64,000 bases of DNA from Tranquillimonas rosea (GTDB taxonomy: Bacteria; Pseudomonadota; Alphaproteobacteria; Rhodobacterales; Rhodobacteraceae): positions 124,001 to 188,000 of the forward strand of contig NZ_FOGU01000006.1 in assembly GCF_900111315.1 (NCBI RefSeq). The letters run 5' to 3'. Positions 8,901 through 18,995 of the stretch are shown here, in pieces. Position numbers and translations under genes: made by a program. Positions within the stretch are counted from its first letter, which is position 1; each line of letters opens with the position of its first letter. The notes under the pieces are model-generated. The model was not told where the DNA came from. It ran no database searches and worked only from the letters and a program-made list of their open reading frames with translations.

Positions 8901-9985
8901 TGCTCTATTGGCTGACGGAATTCTCCGATGGAGGCGGGGCGTTCAACCTGTTCCGCTACATCACCTTCCGGGCCGGCGCAGCGTTCTTCACGGCGCTCGT
9001 CTTCGGGTTTCTCTTCGGCCCGCCGCTTATCAACCTGTTGCGAAAGCGGCAGAAATACGGCCAGCCGATCCGCGCCGACGGCCCCGAGACGCACCTGGCG
9101 ACGAAGGCGGGCACGCCGACGATGGGCGGCGTCCTGATCCTGGGCGCGGTTCTCGTGTCGACGCTGCTGTGGGCGCGGCTCGACAATCCGTATGTCTGGC
9201 TGGTGCTGGTGGTGACGACCGGGTTCGGCGCCATCGGCTTTGCCGACGATTATGCCAAGATCACCAAGAACAACAACGGCGGCCTGTCCGGCAAGAGCCG
9301 GCTGGCCATCGGGTTCACGATCGCGGCCGTGGCGTCGCTCTGGGCCAGCTGGTTCCACCCCGCCGAGCTGAGTCTCCAGCTGGCGCTGCCGTTCTTCAAG
9401 AACACGCTCATCAACCTGTCGTGGTTCTTCATTCCCTTCGCGATGGTCGTCATCGTCGGGGCGGCCAACGCCGTGAACCTCACCGACGGTCTGGACGGGC
9501 TGGCGATCATGCCGGTGATGATCGCGGCCGGCACCCTGGGCGTCATCGCCTATGCCGTGGGCCGCGTCGACTTCACCGACTATCTCGAGGTCCACTACGT
9601 CCCCGGCACGGGCGAGATCCTGATCTTCACCGCAGGGCTGATCGGCGGGGGGCTTGGCTTCCTGTGGTACAACGCGCCGCCCGCGGCGGTGTTCATGGGC
9701 GACACCGGCTCGCTCGCGCTTGGCGGCGCGCTCGGGGCGATCGCGGTGGCGACCAAGCACGAGATGGTGCTGGCCATCGTCGGCGGCCTGTTCGTGGTCG
9801 AGGCGCTGAGCGTCATCGTGCAGGTGCTGTACTTCAAGCGGACGGGCAAGCGCGTCTTCCTGATGGCGCCGATCCACCACCACTTTGAGAAGAAGGGCTG
9901 GGCCGAGCCGCAGATCGTCATCCGGTTCTGGATCATCGCGCTGATTCTCGCGCTGATCGGCCTTGCCACGCTGAAGGTGCGCTGA
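8900..9985 (+). CDS. mraY: Phospho-MurNAc-pentapeptide transferase MraY
   Basis: A 361-residue polytopic membrane enzyme that transfers phospho-MurNAc-pentapeptide to undecaprenyl phosphate, giving lipid I. Family signatures are GTPTMGG near the N-terminus, the aspartate pair [17 protein letters not shown], the [12 protein letters not shown] segment and the HHHFEKKGW motif. About ten hydrophobic helices are visible. ATG 8900 shares its A with the murF stop (TGATG) and has GAAGGGGA upstream. The GTG immediately before it (8897) is less well spaced. Confidence 0.95.
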   Translation: MLYWLTEFSDGGGAFNLFRYITFRAGAAFFTALVFGFLFGPPLINLLRKRQKYGQPIRADGPETHLATKAGTPTMGGVLILGAVLVSTLLWARLDNPYVWLVLVVTTGFGAIGFADDYAKITKNNNGGLSGKSRLAIGFTIAAVASLWASWFHPAELSLQLALPFFKNTLINLSWFFIPFAMVVIVGAANAVNLTDGLDGLAIMPVMIAAGTLGVIAYAVGRVDFTDYLEVHYVPGTGEILIFTAGLIGGGLGFLWYNAPPAAVFMGDTGSLALGGALGAIAVATKHEMVLAIVGGLFVVEALSVIVQVLYFKRTGKRVFLMAPIHHHFEKKGWAEPQIVIRFWIIALILALIGLATLKVR

Positions 9986-10013
9986 TGGCGGCGCCGCATT
10001 CGGGAGGCCGCGC

Positions 10014-11414
10014 ATGATCCCCGTATTGGGCTTTGCCGGCAGGCGCGTGGTCGTCCTCGGGCTTGGCCGGTCTGGCCTGTCCGCGGCGCGCGGGCTGTCC
10101 GCGGGCGGGGCCGAGCCGCTGTGCTGGGACGACCGTCCCGAGGCGCGCGAGGCCGCGGCGGAGCAGGGGCTGACCCTGCACGACCTGTCCCGGCGCGAGG
10201 CCTGGGAGGGCGTCGCCAGCCTGATCGTCAGCCCCGGCATCCCGCATCTCTATCCCAGGCCGAACCGCTGGGTCGCGGACGCGATGGAGGCGGGCGTGCC
10301 GCTCGACAACGACATCGGCCTGTTCTTCCGCTCGCTCGCCGCCGACGGGTTCCACCGGTTCGAGAGCCCGCCGCGGGTGATCGCGGTGACCGGGTCCAAC
10401 GGCAAGTCCACGACCTCGGCCCTGATCCACCATCTGCTGACCGAGTCCGGGCGCGAGAGCCAGCTGGCCGGGAATATCGGCCGGGGCGTGCTGGACATCG
10501 ATCCGCCGGGCGACGGCGGGATCGTGGTGCTGGAATTGTCATCGTACCAGACCGACCTGGCGCGGTCGCTGACGCCGGACGTGGCGGTGTTCACAAACCT
10601 CACGCCGGACCATCTGGACCGCCACGGCGGGCAGGGGGGATATTTCGCCGCCAAGCGCCGGCTCTTCGCCGAGGGCGGGCCGGACCGCGCGGTCGTCGGC
10701 GTCGACGAGCCCGAGGGCCGCTTCCTCGCCAACCAGCTGGTCGAGGCGCCCGAGGACGACCGGCTGATCCGCATCTCGGTCGAGCGCAAGCTCTCGGGAC
10801 CGGGCTGGAGCGTTGCGGCGCGCAAGGGCTTTCTGTCCGAGTGGCGCAAGAACCGGCAGATCGCCTCGATCGACCTGCGCGAGATGAAGGGCCTGCCGGG
10901 CGCCCACAACCACCAGAACGCCTGCGCCGCCTATGCCGCCGTCCGCGGCCTCGGCCTGGGCCCGCGCGAGATCGAGCCGGCGCTGAAGACCTTCACCGGC
11001 CTGCCGCACCGCTCGCAGCTGGTGGCCGAGATCGGCGGCGTGCGCTTCGTAAACGATTCCAAGGCGACCAATGCCGACAGCGCCGCCAAGGCGCTGGCCG
11101 CCTTCACCAATATCCGCTGGATCGCCGGGGGACTGGGCAAGGACGGCGGCATCGGCGCGGCGGCGGAATACCTGGGGCATGTTACCAAGGCCTACCTGAT
11201 CGGGCACTCGGCGCGCGATTTCGCGTTGCAGATGGACGGGACCGAGCACGAGATCTGCACCGACATGGCGACCGCCGTGGCCCGCGCCGCCGCCGACGCC
11301 CAGCCGGGCGACACCGTGCTGCTGGCGCCGGCCGCGGCGAGTTTCGACCAGTACCCGGATTTCGAGCGGCGCGGTGAGGACTTCGCGGCCTGCGTGCGCC
11401 GGCTGGCCGGATAG
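10014..11414 (+). CDS. murD: UDP-MurNAc-L-Ala:D-Glu ligase MurD
   Basis: A 466-residue Mur ligase that adds D-glutamate, the second residue of the stem peptide. The N-terminal domain shows [17 protein letters not shown], the ATP loop is GSNGKSTT, and [14 protein letters not shown] and FVNDSKATN are typical of MurD. It starts after a 28-base gap with GGGAGG ahead of the ATG. It is the last gene of the first co-directional block: a reversed flavoprotein gene and a hairpin repeat follow, so transcription may end or weaken here. Confidence 0.95.
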   Translation: MIPVLGFAGRRVVVLGLGRSGLSAARGLSAGGAEPLCWDDRPEAREAAAEQGLTLHDLSRREAWEGVASLIVSPGIPHLYPRPNRWVADAMEAGVPLDNDIGLFFRSLAADGFHRFESPPRVIAVTGSNGKSTTSALIHHLLTESGRESQLAGNIGRGVLDIDPPGDGGIVVLELSSYQTDLARSLTPDVAVFTNLTPDHLDRHGGQGGYFAAKRRLFAEGGPDRAVVGVDEPEGRFLANQLVEAPEDDRLIRISVERKLSGPGWSVAARKGFLSEWRKNRQIASIDLREMKGLPGAHNHQNACAAYAAVRGLGLGPREIEPALKTFTGLPHRSQLVAEIGGVRFVNDSKATNADSAAKALAAFTNIRWIAGGLGKDGGIGAAAEYLGHVTKAYLIGHSARDFALQMDGTEHEICTDMATAVARAAADAQPGDTVLLAPAAASFDQYPDFERRGEDFAACVRRLAG

Positions 11415-11422
11415 GCCGGCCC

Positions 11423-11471
11423 GTGGGGGCGCTGCCCCCACACCCCCGGGATATTTCTGGAACCAAAGAGG
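11423..11471 (+). repeat. Rhodobacteraceae-type hairpin repeat, copy 1
   Basis: GTGGGGGC-GCT-GCCCCCAC (11423-11441) is a perfect 8-bp stem, followed by CCCCCGGGATATTT and TGGAACCAAAGAGG. An inverted second copy lies at 49313-49372 with the same order of parts. I recognise the layout (G-rich hairpin, CCGGGATATTT, GGAACCAAAG) as one that recurs after genes in Rhodobacteraceae genomes. Here it sits between the convergent murD and flavoprotein genes and may act as a terminator for both. Confidence 0.7.
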
Positions 11472-11475
11472 GGTG

Positions 11476-12678
11476 TCAGGTGCTCGAGCGGGCGGCGATG
11501 GCCTGTCCTGCGGCCCAGCCCGAGGACCAGGCCCACTGGAAGTTGTACCCGCCGAGCCAGCCGGTGACGTCGACGGCCTCGCCGATGGCGTAGAGGCCGG
11601 GGACCCGGCGAGCCGCCATCGTCCTGCTGTCGAGGCCGTCTGTGTCGATCCCGCCCAAGGTGACCTCGGCGGTGCGGTAGCCTTCGCTGCCCGTGGGGAC
11701 GAGGTGCCAGGCGGACAGCGCCTCGGCGATCCCGGCGAGGCGGGCGTCGCTCTGGTCGGCGAGGTTGCCGGTCAGCCCGTGCCGCCGGGCGAGATCGGCC
11801 GCGAGGCGCGCGGGCAGGAGATCGGCCAGCGCAGTGTGAAGGGCGCGCTTCCCGCCGGCGCGTTTCATCTCGCGCAGCCGCGCGGAAAGGTCGGTGCCGG
11901 GGGCGAGGTCGAGGGTGATGCCGTCGCCGTCGCGCCAGTAACTCGACGCCTGCAGGATCGCGGGGCCGGAGAGGCCGCGATGGGTGAAGAGGAGCGCCTC
12001 GTCGAAGGCGGTGCCGCCGGCGGAGACGCGGGCGGGCACCGACAGGCCCGAGAGCTCGGCGAAGCCTGCCTCGGGACCGAAGGTCAGCGGGACGAGGGCA
12101 GGGCGGATGTCGGTCAGGGCGAGGCCGAACTGTCGGGCCAGGCGGTAGGCGAGCCCAGTGGCCCCCATCTTGGGGATCGACTTGCCGCCGGTTGCGAGGA
12201 CGAGGTTGCGGGCGTGGATTTCGACCCGCGCACCTTCGCGCTCGAGGCTCACGCGGAAGCCTTCGGGCGTCGCGTCGACATCGATCACGGACGTGCGGAG
12301 CCACAGCGTCGCGCCGGCCGCGTCCATTTCGGCCCGCAGCATCGCGATGACGTCACGGGCGGAGCGGTCGCAGAACAGCTGGCCCAGCGTCTTTTCGTGC
12401 CACCCGACCCCGTGGCGGCCGACGAGATCGACGAAATCCCATTGCGTGTAGCGGCTGAGCGCGGATTTGCAGAAATGCGGGTTCGCCGAGATGAAGCAGT
12501 CGGGCGCGGCATGCATGTTGGTGAAGTTGCAGCGCCCGCCGCCGGAGATGCGGATCTTCTCGCCCGGCGCCTTGGCGTGGTCGATCACCAGCACGTCAGG
12601 CCCGGCATGGGCGGCGCACATCATGCCGGCGGCGCCAGCGCCGAGAATGAGCGTGGTCCAGGTCTGTTTCTCCACCAT
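11476..12678 (-). CDS. BaiN/RdsA (YhiN)-family FAD-dependent oxidoreductase
   Basis: A 400-residue flavoprotein of the HI0933/YhiN family. The dinucleotide loop GAGAAGMM lies at about 13-20, followed by the family signature KAPGEKIRISGGGRCNFTN near residue 37. A second glycine-rich site, VLATGGKSIPKMGATG, is in mid-protein, and the end reads GEAVDVTGWLGGYNFQWAWSSG. The Escherichia coli member YhiN (RdsA) has been reported as a 23S rRNA dihydrouridine synthase, and BaiN acts on bile acids. Which activity applies here cannot be told. The gene is reversed inside the dcw cluster, between murD and ftsW. Confidence 0.85.
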   Translation of the reverse strand: MVEKQTWTTLILGAGAAGMMCAAHAGPDVLVIDHAKAPGEKIRISGGGRCNFTNMHAAPDCFISANPHFCKSALSRYTQWDFVDLVGRHGVGWHEKTLGQLFCDRSARDVIAMLRAEMDAAGATLWLRTSVIDVDATPEGFRVSLEREGARVEIHARNLVLATGGKSIPKMGATGLAYRLARQFGLALTDIRPALVPLTFGPEAGFAELSGLSVPARVSAGGTAFDEALLFTHRGLSGPAILQASSYWRDGDGITLDLAPGTDLSARLREMKRAGGKRALHTALADLLPARLAADLARRHGLTGNLADQSDARLAGIAEALSAWHLVPTGSEGYRTAEVTLGGIDTDGLDSRTMAARRVPGLYAIGEAVDVTGWLGGYNFQWAWSSGWAAGQAIAARSST

Positions 12679-12827
12679 GGTCCGCTTCGACCATTCCGTC
12701 GCGGATTCGGCAAGCTGGCGGGCGCCGGTCGCGACACAAATGCTGGCCAGAGGCGGCTGTGGCCGCTACACTCTCGATCAGACCCGGAAAACGGGCAGTT
12801 CGAGGCAGTGTACAGAGCAGGACATCC

Positions 12828-13994
12828 ATGACTGAGATGGTCTATGGCGCCATCCCGGCGCGTAGCGGCGAACCGATTCTGCCGCGCTGGTGGCGTACGA
12901 TCGACAAGTGGTCGCTGAGCTGTGTCCTGCTGCTGTTTGGCGTGGGTATCCTGCTGGGACTGGCCTCGTCGCCGCCGCTCGCGGCGCGCAACGGGTTCGA
13001 GCCATTCCATTACGTCCAGAGACAGGCGGTGTTCGGCGTGGCGGCGCTGATCACGCTGTTCGTCACCACGCTGATGACGCCGCAGCTGGTGCGGCGCCTG
13101 GCGGTGCTGGGTTTCATCGGAGCCTTCGCGGCGCTGGCGATGCTGCCTGCCTTTGGGACCGATTTCGGCAAGGGCGCGGTGCGCTGGTACTCGCTTGGCT
13201 TCGCCTCGGTGCAGCCGTCGGAATTCCTCAAGCCCGGTTTCGTCGTCGTCGCGGCCTGGATGATGGCGGCCTCGCAGGACTTGAACGGACCGCCGGGGCG
13301 GTCCCTGTCGCTGGGGCTGACGCTGGCGATCGTGGGGCTTCTGGCGATGCAGCCGGATTTCGGCCAGGCCTGCCTGGTCCTGTTCTCGTGGGGGGTGATG
13401 TACTTCGTCGCCGGGGCGCCGATCACGCTTCTGGTGGTGCTGGCGGTTCTCGTGGCGGGGGCGGGCACCTTCGCCTACAACGCGTCGGAGCACTTCGCGC
13501 GGCGGATCGACGGCTTTCTCTCGCCCGATCTCGATCCGACGACGCAGCTGGGCTATGCCACGAACGCGATCCGCGAGGGCGGCTTCCTGGGCGTCGGCGT
13601 GGGCGAGGGGCAGGTCAAGCAATGGCTGCCGGATGCGCATACCGACTTCATCATCGCGGTCGCGGCCGAGGAATACGGGTTGATCCTCGTGCTGTGCATC
13701 ATCGCGCTCTACACTACGATCGTCGTGCGCTCGCTGATCCGGCTGATGCGCGAGCGCGATCCGTTCATCCGCCTGGCGGGCACCGGCCTGGCCTGCACCT
13801 TCGGCGTGCAGGCGATGATCAACATGGGCGTTGCGGTGCGGCTGCTGCCCGCGAAGGGCATGACGCTGCCCTTCGTCAGCTATGGCGGGTCGTCGCTGAT
13901 CGCCGGGGGGATCATGGTCGGCATGCTGCTGGCCTTCACCCGCGCCCGGCCGCAGGGCGAGATCGGTGACATCCTGTTGAGCCGCGGCCGCTGA
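12828..13994 (+). CDS. ftsW: Septal peptidoglycan polymerase FtsW
   Basis: A 388-residue SEDS-family membrane protein that polymerises septal glycan strands together with FtsI. About ten hydrophobic helices are visible. The conserved [13 protein letters not shown] loop and the C-terminal [23 protein letters not shown] motif identify it. The ATG at 12828 (MTEMVYG) is chosen; an earlier in-frame ATG at 12759 adds residues unlike the family. It starts a new co-directional run after a 149-base gap shared with the reversed flavoprotein gene, so it should have its own promoter there. Its stop overlaps the murG start (TGATG). Confidence 0.94.
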   Translation: MTEMVYGAIPARSGEPILPRWWRTIDKWSLSCVLLLFGVGILLGLASSPPLAARNGFEPFHYVQRQAVFGVAALITLFVTTLMTPQLVRRLAVLGFIGAFAALAMLPAFGTDFGKGAVRWYSLGFASVQPSEFLKPGFVVVAAWMMAASQDLNGPPGRSLSLGLTLAIVGLLAMQPDFGQACLVLFSWGVMYFVAGAPITLLVVLAVLVAGAGTFAYNASEHFARRIDGFLSPDLDPTTQLGYATNAIREGGFLGVGVGEGQVKQWLPDAHTDFIIAVAAEEYGLILVLCIIALYTTIVVRSLIRLMRERDPFIRLAGTGLACTFGVQAMINMGVAVRLLPAKGMTLPFVSYGGSSLIAGGIMVGMLLAFTRARPQGEIGDILLSRGR

Positions 13995-15097
13995 TGGCGG
14001 GGCGGAGCCCGTTCATCATCATCGCCGCCGGCGGCACCGGCGGGCACATGTTCCCCGCCCAGGCGCTGGCCGAGGCGCTGCTTGCGCGCGGCTGGCGGGT
14101 GGCGCTGATGACCGATCCGCGCGGCGCACGCTATGCCGGGGGCTTCCCCGACGCGGTCGAGCGGCGGACGGTCTCGAGCGCGACCTTTGCACGTGGCGGC
14201 CTGCCGGCGAAGTTGGCGGTCGGGCCCCGCATCGGCGGCGGCATCGCGGCGGCGGTCGTCAGCCTGCTGCGGGACCGGCCGGACATCGTCGTGGGGTTCG
14301 GCGGGTATCCGACGATCCCGGCGCTGTCGGCGGCCACGATCCTGCGCATCCCGCGGATGATCCATGAACAGAACGGCGTGCTGGGACAGGTGAACCGGCT
14401 CTTCGCGCCACGGGTGGACGCGGTCGCCTGCGGCACATGGCCGACGCCGTTGCCCGAGGGCGTCGAGGCCGAGCATACCGGCAACCCGGTGCGCGCCGCG
14501 GTGTACGAGCGGGCCGGCGCAGGTTATATTCCGCCGGGCGAGTATCCGATGTCGCTCCTCGTGATCGGCGGCAGCCAGGGCGCGCGGATCCTCAGCGACG
14601 TGGTGCCCGGCGCGGTCGAGGCGCTGCCGGAGGCGCTGCGCCGCAATCTCCGCGTCAGCCAGCAGGCACGCCCCGAGGACCTGGACCGCGTGCGCGCCTT
14701 CTACGAGGAGCGGGGCATCGATGCCGAGGTCGAGCCGTTCTTTTCGGACATCCCGCGCCGGATGAGCGAGGCGCAACTGGTCATCAGCCGTGCCGGCGCC
14801 TCTTCGGTCGCCGACCTGACCGTGATCGGGCGGCCGGCGATCCTCGTGCCCTTCGCGGCGGCGGCGGCCGACCACCAGAACGCCAATGCCCGCGCCCTGA
14901 CCGAAGGCGGCGCGGCGATCCGAATCCCCGAATCCAAGCTTGACGCGGCAACGTTGTCAGAGCACATCGCAACGGTCCTGACCGACCCCGACGGGGCCGC
15001 GCAGATGTCGCGCAACGCGCTCGCGTTGGGGCGTCCGGACGCAACCGACCGCCTTGTCGCGATGGTCGAAACCCTCAGCCGGAAAGAGACGTCATGA
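13994..15097 (+). CDS. murG: UDP-GlcNAc:lipid I transferase MurG
   Basis: A 367-residue GT-B glycosyltransferase at the inner face of the membrane that adds GlcNAc to lipid I to give lipid II. The N-terminal glycine loop [10 protein letters not shown] is at about 11-20, the second loop is [10 protein letters not shown], and the donor-binding stretch [16 protein letters not shown] is near the C-terminus. Length is normal. It overlaps ftsW by one base and murC by four, so the three are likely co-translated. Confidence 0.96.
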   Translation: MAGRSPFIIIAAGGTGGHMFPAQALAEALLARGWRVALMTDPRGARYAGGFPDAVERRTVSSATFARGGLPAKLAVGPRIGGGIAAAVVSLLRDRPDIVVGFGGYPTIPALSAATILRIPRMIHEQNGVLGQVNRLFAPRVDAVACGTWPTPLPEGVEAEHTGNPVRAAVYERAGAGYIPPGEYPMSLLVIGGSQGARILSDVVPGAVEALPEALRRNLRVSQQARPEDLDRVRAFYEERGIDAEVEPFFSDIPRRMSEAQLVISRAGASSVADLTVIGRPAILVPFAAAAADHQNANARALTEGGAAIRIPESKLDAATLSEHIATVLTDPDGAAQMSRNALALGRPDATDRLVAMVETLSRKETS

Positions 15098-16506
15098 ACG
15101 CCGCCGCCGTCACCAAGCTCCCCACCGAGATGGGCCCGATCCACTTCGTCGGCATCGGCGGGATCGGCATGTCGGGCATCGCCGAGGTTCTTCTCAATCA
15201 TGGCTACAGCGTGCAGGGATCGGACCTGAAGGGATCGAAGATCACCGAGCGGCTCGAGGAACTGGGCGCGCGGATCTTCGTCGGTCAACGGGCCGAGAAT
15301 CTGGACACCGCCGAGGTCGTGGTGATCTCGTCCGCCATCAAGCCGGGCAACCCCGAGCTCGACGCCGCCCGCGCCTCGGGGCTGCCTGTGGTGCGCCGCG
15401 CCGAGATGCTGGCCGAGCTGATGCGCCTGAAATCGAACATCGCCGTCGGCGGCACGCACGGCAAGACGACCACGACCACGATGGTCGCGACCCTGCTGGA
15501 CGCCGGCGGGATCGATCCCACTGTAATCAACGGCGGGATCATCCATGCCTATGGCTCGAACGCCCGCGTGGGCGAGGGCGACTGGATGGTGGTCGAGGCC
15601 GACGAGAGCGACGGCACCTTCAACCGCCTGCCGGCGACGATCGCCATCGTCACCAACATCGACCCCGAGCACATGGAGCACTGGGGCGACTTCGACCGGC
15701 TGCGCGAGGGGTTCTACGACTTCGTCTCGAACATCCCGTTCTACGGGCTGGCCGTCTGCTGCACCGACCATGCCGAGGTGCGCAACCTCGTGGGCAAGGT
15801 GACCGACCGCCGGGTCGTGACCTTCGGGTTCAACGCGCAGGCCGACGTTCGGGCGGTGAACCTGACCTACGACAAGGGGATCGCGCAGTTCGACATCGCG
15901 CTGCAGGCCGAGGGCGTGCTGATCGAGGGCTGCACCCTGCCGATGCCGGGCGACCACAACGTGTCGAACTGCCTCGCCGCCGTGGCGGTGGCGCGGCATC
16001 TGGGCATGAAGGGGTCGGAGATCCGCGAGGCGCTGGCCGGGTTCGGCGGCGTGAACCGTCGCTTCACCCGCGTGGGAGAGGTCGACGGGGTCGCCATCAT
16101 CGACGATTACGGCCATCATCCGGTCGAGATCGCGGCGGTGCTGAAGGCCGCGCGGCAGGCCACCCAGGGGCGGGTGATCGCGGTGCACCAGCCGCACCGC
16201 TATTCGCGCCTTGCCTCGCTGTTCGACGATTTCTGCGGCTGCTTCAACGAGGCCGACGTCGTCGCCATCGCGGATGTCTATTCCGCCGGAGAGGACCCGA
16301 TCCCCGGCGCCAGCCGGGACGAGCTCGTCTCGGGCCTGATCCGGCACGGTCACCGCCACGCGCGGGCGATCAACTCCGAGGACGACCTCGAGCGGCTGGT
16401 GCGCGAGCAGGCGGTGCCGGGCGACATGGTGGTCTGTCTCGGCGCGGGGACCATCAGCGCCTGGGCGAACAATCTGCCGGGACGGCTTCAGCGCAAGGCC
16501 TCGTGA
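15094..16506 (+). CDS. murC: UDP-MurNAc:L-alanine ligase MurC
   Basis: A 470-residue ligase that adds the first stem-peptide residue, L-alanine. It opens with [17 protein letters not shown] (starting near residue 14). It has the ATP loop GTHGKTTTT, the [10 protein letters not shown] catalytic stretch, and [10 protein letters not shown] and HQPHRYSR in the C-terminal domain. These are all MurC signatures. It overlaps murG by 4 bases and is followed 10 bases later by a small membrane gene before murB. Confidence 0.96.
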   Translation: MNAAAVTKLPTEMGPIHFVGIGGIGMSGIAEVLLNHGYSVQGSDLKGSKITERLEELGARIFVGQRAENLDTAEVVVISSAIKPGNPELDAARASGLPVVRRAEMLAELMRLKSNIAVGGTHGKTTTTTMVATLLDAGGIDPTVINGGIIHAYGSNARVGEGDWMVVEADESDGTFNRLPATIAIVTNIDPEHMEHWGDFDRLREGFYDFVSNIPFYGLAVCCTDHAEVRNLVGKVTDRRVVTFGFNAQADVRAVNLTYDKGIAQFDIALQAEGVLIEGCTLPMPGDHNVSNCLAAVAVARHLGMKGSEIREALAGFGGVNRRFTRVGEVDGVAIIDDYGHHPVEIAAVLKAARQATQGRVIAVHQPHRYSRLASLFDDFCGCFNEADVVAIADVYSAGEDPIPGASRDELVSGLIRHGHRHARAINSEDDLERLVREQAVPGDMVVCLGAGTISAWANNLPGRLQRKAS

Positions 16507-16516
16507 GGCCGGTGCG

Positions 16517-16759
16517 GTGACGGGCTGGCTCGGCGTCGCGGCGTGCCTGTGGGTGCTCGCGGCGGTGGGCGTGTCGATGCTGCCGATGCGCTGGCAGTAT
16601 CTTCCCGGTTCGGTGCTGCTGGTCGCCGGGATCGTGCTGGCGGGTCTTCTGGCCCGTGCGCTCGGTCCCCTGGCGGCGCTTGCGGCCGCGCTGGCCATCG
16701 CCTCGATGTTCCGGCGGCCCCTGGTGGCGCTGGCGCGGCGCCTGGCGGGGCGGGCGTGA
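16517..16759 (+). CDS. Small two-to-three-helix membrane protein
   Basis: An 80-residue, almost wholly hydrophobic protein with probable helices at about 3-23, 31-50 and 52-64 and a basic C-terminus (RRPLVALARRLAGRA). I do not recognise a named family. The start is a GTG at 16517, with GAGG about 8 bases upstream. Its stop overlaps the next gene (GTGA), and both sit between murC and murB. This suggests a membrane role linked to wall synthesis, but that is inference from position only. Confidence 0.7.
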   Translation: MTGWLGVAACLWVLAAVGVSMLPMRWQYLPGSVLLVAGIVLAGLLARALGPLAALAAALAIASMFRRPLVALARRLAGRA

Positions 16760-17007
16760 CGATGGCGCTCGTCCTGGCCTGCCTCTGGTGCATCGTGGCG
16801 AACCTGCTGGCGATGCGGCCGAGCCGGCGGAACCACTGGCCCGAGGCGATGGCGCTGATCGCCGCCGGTGTCCCGATCCTGGTCTGGGTCGCTTGGGCGG
16901 AGGGGATGTGGCTCGGCGCGCTGTTCTTCGTGGCCGGGCTGTCGGTGCTGCGGTGGCCCGTGCGCCATCTCGGCGCGTGGCTGGTCCGCACCGCGCGACG
17001 CCGCTGA
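16756..17007 (+). CDS. DUF2484 family membrane protein
   Basis: An 83-residue protein with helices at about 5-17, 30-46 and 49-66 and an Arg-rich C-terminus. The N-terminal pattern LACLWCIVANLLAMRPSRRN-HWP matches the DUF2484 family, which is found in Rhodobacteraceae next to murB. The GTG at 16756 overlaps the previous stop and has GGCGGGG upstream. An ATG at 16762 gives 81 residues and is equally possible. Function unknown; the conserved position in the dcw cluster is the only clue. Confidence 0.8.
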   Translation: MTMALVLACLWCIVANLLAMRPSRRNHWPEAMALIAAGVPILVWVAWAEGMWLGALFFVAGLSVLRWPVRHLGAWLVRTARRR

Positions 17008-17067
17008 GCCACTGGCATGATCACCGCCGCCATGGCAGACCGGAGCGGCGCTGCGGAAGGGAACGAG

Positions 17068-18015
17068 ATGAACGACCAGAAACAGATCCTGCCCGAGATC
17101 GAAGGCCGCGTGACCCCGGATCGCGACCTCTCCGGGCTGACCTGGCTGCGCGTCGGCGGACCGGCGGACTGGCTGGTGCAGCCGGCGAGCCTGGACGATC
17201 TCTGCGGCTTCCTCGCAGCGCTCGACCCGTCCGTGCCGGTCTTTCCGATGGGCGTCGGCTCGAACCTGATCGTGCGCGACGGCGGCCTTCGCGCGGCCGT
17301 GATCCGGCTGGGCCGCGGCTTCAACGGGATCGAGATCGACGGCACCCGTGTCACCGCCGGCGCCGCCGCGCTGGATTCGCATGTCGCGCGGAGGGCCGCG
17401 GAGGCGGGCGTCGACCTGACCTTCTTGCGCACGATTCCCGGCGCGATCGGCGGCGCGGTGCGGATGAACGCGGGCTGCTACGGCACCTATGTCGCGGACC
17501 GCCTCGTCGAGGTGCAGGCCGTCACGCGCGAGGGCAGGGTGGTAACGCTGAGCCGCGATGAGCTGAACCTCGCCTACCGCAGCAGCGACCTTCCCGAAGG
17601 CTGGGTCCTGACGCAGGCCGTGTTCGAGGCGCCGGCCGGCGATCCCGCGACGCTCGAGGCGACCATGGCCGAACAGATCGCCCGTCGCGATGAGAGCCAG
17701 CCCTCGAAGGAGCGCACGGCGGGCTCCACCTTCCGCAATCCGGCGGGGTATTCCTCGACCGGGCGGGCCGACGACACCCATGATCTCAAGGCGTGGAAGC
17801 TGATCGACGAGGCCGGGATGCGCGGCGCGCAGGTGGGCGGCGCCATGATGAGCGAGAAACATTCGAACTTTCTCATCAACACGGGCGGCGCCACGGCGGC
17901 CGATCTGGAGGGGCTCGGCGAGACGGTGCGCGAAAAGGTATTCCAAACCACTGGAATTTCGCTAGAATGGGAAGTGATGAGGGTCGGCGAACCGGCCCCT
18001 GAGGCAGACGACTAG
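17068..18015 (+). CDS. murB: UDP-N-acetylenolpyruvoylglucosamine reductase MurB
   Basis: A 315-residue FAD enzyme that reduces UDP-GlcNAc-enolpyruvate to UDP-MurNAc. The FAD site shows [24 protein letters not shown] and the [18 protein letters not shown] stretch. RSSDLPEG and STFRNPAG, followed by [10 protein letters not shown], give the type II (short) MurB pattern. The ATG at 17068 has AAGGGA upstream and is preferred to 17017, which adds 17 residues. murA is not in this window. Confidence 0.95.
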   Translation: MNDQKQILPEIEGRVTPDRDLSGLTWLRVGGPADWLVQPASLDDLCGFLAALDPSVPVFPMGVGSNLIVRDGGLRAAVIRLGRGFNGIEIDGTRVTAGAAALDSHVARRAAEAGVDLTFLRTIPGAIGGAVRMNAGCYGTYVADRLVEVQAVTREGRVVTLSRDELNLAYRSSDLPEGWVLTQAVFEAPAGDPATLEATMAEQIARRDESQPSKERTAGSTFRNPAGYSSTGRADDTHDLKAWKLIDEAGMRGAQVGGAMMSEKHSNFLINTGGATAADLEGLGETVREKVFQTTGISLEWEVMRVGEPAPEADD

Positions 18016-18027
18016 GCAACGAAAACA

Positions 18028-18048
18028 AGGGCCGCACAAAAAGGCCCT
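18028..18048 (+). other. Hairpin between murB and ddl
   Basis: AGGGCC (18028-18033) pairs with GGCCCT (18043-18048) around an A-rich nine-base loop, 13 bases after the murB stop and just before the ddl start. There is no T-run after the stem. It could be an attenuator, a processing site or nothing functional. Confidence 0.3.
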
Positions 18049-18065
18049 CAGCACGAGTGGCGGGT

Positions 18066-18995
18066 ATGTCGAGCAGGGCAACCCCCAAGGTGGCGGTACT
18101 GATGGGCGGGCCCTCGGCAGAACGCGAGGTGTCCCTGTCATCCGGGCGCGAATGCGCGACCGCGCTGCGGGGCGAAGGCTTCGAGGTGATCGAACTGGAC
18201 GCGGGTCCGGACCTTGCCGCACGGCTGTCCGAGATTGCCCCCGATGTCGCCTTCAACGCGCTGCACGGCCGGTGGGGCGAGGACGGTTGCGTCCAGGGCC
18301 TGCTAGAGTGGATCGGCCTGCCCTATACTCATTCCGGCGTTCTGTCCTCGGCGCTCGCGATGGACAAGGAGCGTACCAAGGACGCCTATCGCAGCGCCGG
18401 TCTTCCTGTCGTGCCCTCTCTTCTGGCATCGGCCGACGACGTGCGCGCGCGGCACGTGATGGATCCGCCCTATGTCGTGAAGCCCTACAACGAAGGCTCG
18501 TCGGTCGGCGTCTACCTCGTGCACGAGGCGGCGAACGGCCCGCCCGCGCTGGCGCCGGACATGCCCGAGATCGTCATGGTCGAGCGCTTCGCGCCGGGCC
18601 GCGAGATGACGACCACCGTGGTCGAGCGGCCGGGTGAGGGGCCAAAGGCGCTGACGGTGACCGACATCATCACCGACGGCTGGTACGACTACGAAGCCAA
18701 GTACCTGCCCGGCGGGTCGCGTCACGAACTTCCGGCGGACGTGCCGAAGGACGTGTTCGACGCCTGCCTCGCCCATGCCGAACAGGCCCACACGGCGCTC
18801 GGCTGCCGCGGCCTAAGCCGCACGGATTTCCGCTGGGACGAGTCGCGCGGCGTCGACGGGCTGGTCCTGCTCGAGACGAACACCCAGCCGGGCATGACGC
18901 CCACCTCGCTGACGCCGGAACAGGCGGCACATGTGGGCATGGGCTTTGGCACGCTGTGCCGCTTTCTGGTGGAGGACGCGTCGTGTCACCGGTAG
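18066..18995 (+). CDS. ddl: D-alanine--D-alanine ligase
   Basis: A 309-residue ATP-grasp enzyme making the D-Ala-D-Ala dipeptide used by MurF. VAVLMGGPSAEREVSLSSG at the N-terminus, FNALHGRWGEDGCVQGLLE, the ATP-binding YVVKPYNEGSSVGV segment and LLETNTQPGMTPTSL at the metal site are clear signatures. The ATG at 18066 is chosen; a GTG at 18057 adds three residues. The 3' end overlaps ftsQ by 13 bases. The enzyme links precursor synthesis to the mur ligases of the same cluster. Confidence 0.95.
   Translation: MSSRATPKVAVLMGGPSAEREVSLSSGRECATALRGEGFEVIELDAGPDLAARLSEIAPDVAFNALHGRWGEDGCVQGLLEWIGLPYTHSGVLSSALAMDKERTKDAYRSAGLPVVPSLLASADDVRARHVMDPPYVVKPYNEGSSVGVYLVHEAANGPPALAPDMPEIVMVERFAPGREMTTTVVERPGEGPKALTVTDIITDGWYDYEAKYLPGGSRHELPADVPKDVFDACLAHAEQAHTALGCRGLSRTDFRWDESRGVDGLVLLETNTQPGMTPTSLTPEQAAHVGMGFGTLCRFLVEDASCHR

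Noticed and set aside
14701-17946. Minus-strand open frame of 1081 codons opposite murG, murC and murB
   Set aside because: It mirrors well-supported plus-strand genes. Its composition (His/Arg/Asp-rich) is typical of antisense frames in GC-rich DNA, and it has no recognisable domain.
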